From assembly GCA_943323725.2 (NCBI GenBank), contig CALPIW020000015.1, positions 1 through 13,912 on the forward strand: a stretch of 13,912 nucleotides of DNA, written 5' to 3'. Numbering within the stretch: the first letter of the stretch is position 1; the number at the start of each line of letters is the position of its first letter. Origin of the DNA: Polynucleobacter meluiroseus (lineage in GTDB: Bacteria > Verrucomicrobiota > Verrucomicrobiia > Opitutales > UBA953). Shown piece by piece: positions 13,327-13,912 of the stretch. Below the pieces are notes generated by a model that was given only the letters and a program-made list of their open reading frames with translations, made no database searches and was not told where the DNA came from. The position numbers were made by a program, and so were the translations under genes.

Positions 13327-13770
13327 ATGCGATCCTTCCTTCTCCTGCTCCTCGCCACCACCTGCGCCTTCGCCATCCCCAGCCAGCGGGACGCGCTCAA
13401 TACCGCCAAGCGTGAAGCCTTGAACGCCTATAACGCCGCCCAGCGTACCAAGGACAAGGCGCAGTTCATCGCCGCGGCGAACGGCCTGCAGGCGGTCGGC
13501 CAGAAGGTCGTCGCGGCGAACCAAGCCGCCATGTCCTCCCTCCGGCCCGGCAACTATCCGGCGGACGTAAAGAGCACGCAGGCCAGACAGAGCTGGGACA
13601 AAAAGATCGGCGACATCAGCCGGACCTTGAACTCCGCCAACCAAAGCCTGGGCAACTTCATCCTGCCGACCGAAGTCAGCCCGGAATCCATCCGCTCGGT
13701 CGACCGCTACATCCGCGAAATCGACCAAGCCATCGAGGCCCACCACGCCGCCTGCCTGAATATCCGCTGA
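13327..13770 (+). CDS. Small exported helical protein, 147 aa, unrecognised
   Basis: I do not recognise this family. MRSFLLLLLATTCAFA is a signal peptide with probable cleavage after Ala16 (AFA-IPSQ). The mature part of about 131 residues is rich in Ala, Asn, Gln, Lys and Ser and appears almost wholly helical (ALNTAKREALNAYNAAQRTK; QFIAAANGLQAVGQKVVAAN), with a Pro-containing break around 88-93 and a second helical half. A single Cys remains near the C-terminus (ACLNIR). There is no membrane helix after the signal and no lipobox. The gene has its own candidate promoter and Shine-Dalgarno sequence, stands alone between the slyD terminator and a dispersed repeat, and probably encodes a periplasmic protein. 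Function unknown. Confidence 0.8.
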   Translation: MRSFLLLLLATTCAFAIPSQRDALNTAKREALNAYNAAQRTKDKAQFIAAANGLQAVGQKVVAANQAAMSSLRPGNYPADVKSTQARQSWDKKIGDISRTLNSANQSLGNFILPTEVSPESIRSVDRYIREIDQAIEAHHAACLNIR

Positions 13771-13786
13771 GCGCGCGTAAGCGCGC

Positions 13787-13912
13787 GAGGGGGCATGCTG
13801 GTACGGGGACACGGAGGCTCGGTTGACCAGAGAGACAGCAGACTCAAAGGGAAACCGGAGACCGGATAATTGGCTGGGGGATTAAATTCCGGGTGACGGG
13901 TGTCAGCCACGG
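13787..13912 (+). repeat. Dispersed repeat, copy B (runs off the window)
   Basis: This starts 17 bases after the preceding stop codon with GAGGGGGCATGCTGG, the same opening as the direct-repeat units at 4507 and 4617. It continues through GGTTGACCAGAGAG and ends, at the window edge, in 60 bases (13853-13912) that match 4721-4780 at 57 positions. Only what corresponds to the outer part of the left arm of the palindrome is visible. Whether the right arm follows cannot be seen. Confidence 0.9.

Overview
The window is high-GC bacterial chromosome, dense with genes, almost all with G or C at third codon positions. It is dominated by a type II secretion system (T2SS) locus. The taxon cannot be read directly. 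The gene order, the scarcity of Shine-Dalgarno sequences and the short GG(T)AGGG...TCCCTACC hairpins between genes fit a Verrucomicrobiota (Opitutales-like) genome. That placement is an inference of moderate confidence.

Region 1 (1-4489, plus strand) is one tightly packed operon: the 3' end of a gspH-like pseudopilin gene, then gspI, gspJ, gspK, gspL and gspM. Every junction is a 4-base ATGA overlap, five in a row. Region 2 (4490-5175) has no gene. It holds a mosaic of repeats: a pair of direct repeats, a ~228-bp imperfect palindrome, and five 21-22-base hairpins of one design that end one base from the gspF stop. Region 3 (5176-10274, minus strand) is gspD-gspE-gspF, transcribed toward region 1. 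The two operons together encode the outer-membrane secretin (D), the assembly ATPase (E), the inner-membrane platform (F, L, M) and the minor pseudopilins (H, I, J, K). No gspC, gspN or prepilin peptidase is in view. The major pseudopilin gspG presumably lies upstream of base 1.

Region 4 (10275-13912) is ordinary chromosome: an unrecognised 179-aa protein, rmuC, a minus-strand tRNA-Ala(CGC), a SlyD-like FKBP prolyl isomerase with a cysteine-rich tail and a clear terminator, and a small exported helical protein. The window ends inside a second copy of the repeat family from region 2 (57 of 60 bases identical over the best part).

The most interesting signals are not new protein machines. They are (a) the two-copy dispersed repeat with its long palindrome, (b) the five-hairpin cluster between the convergent operons, and (c) a ~78-base stretch of gspK whose codon signature sits in another frame, as if two compensating indels had occurred.
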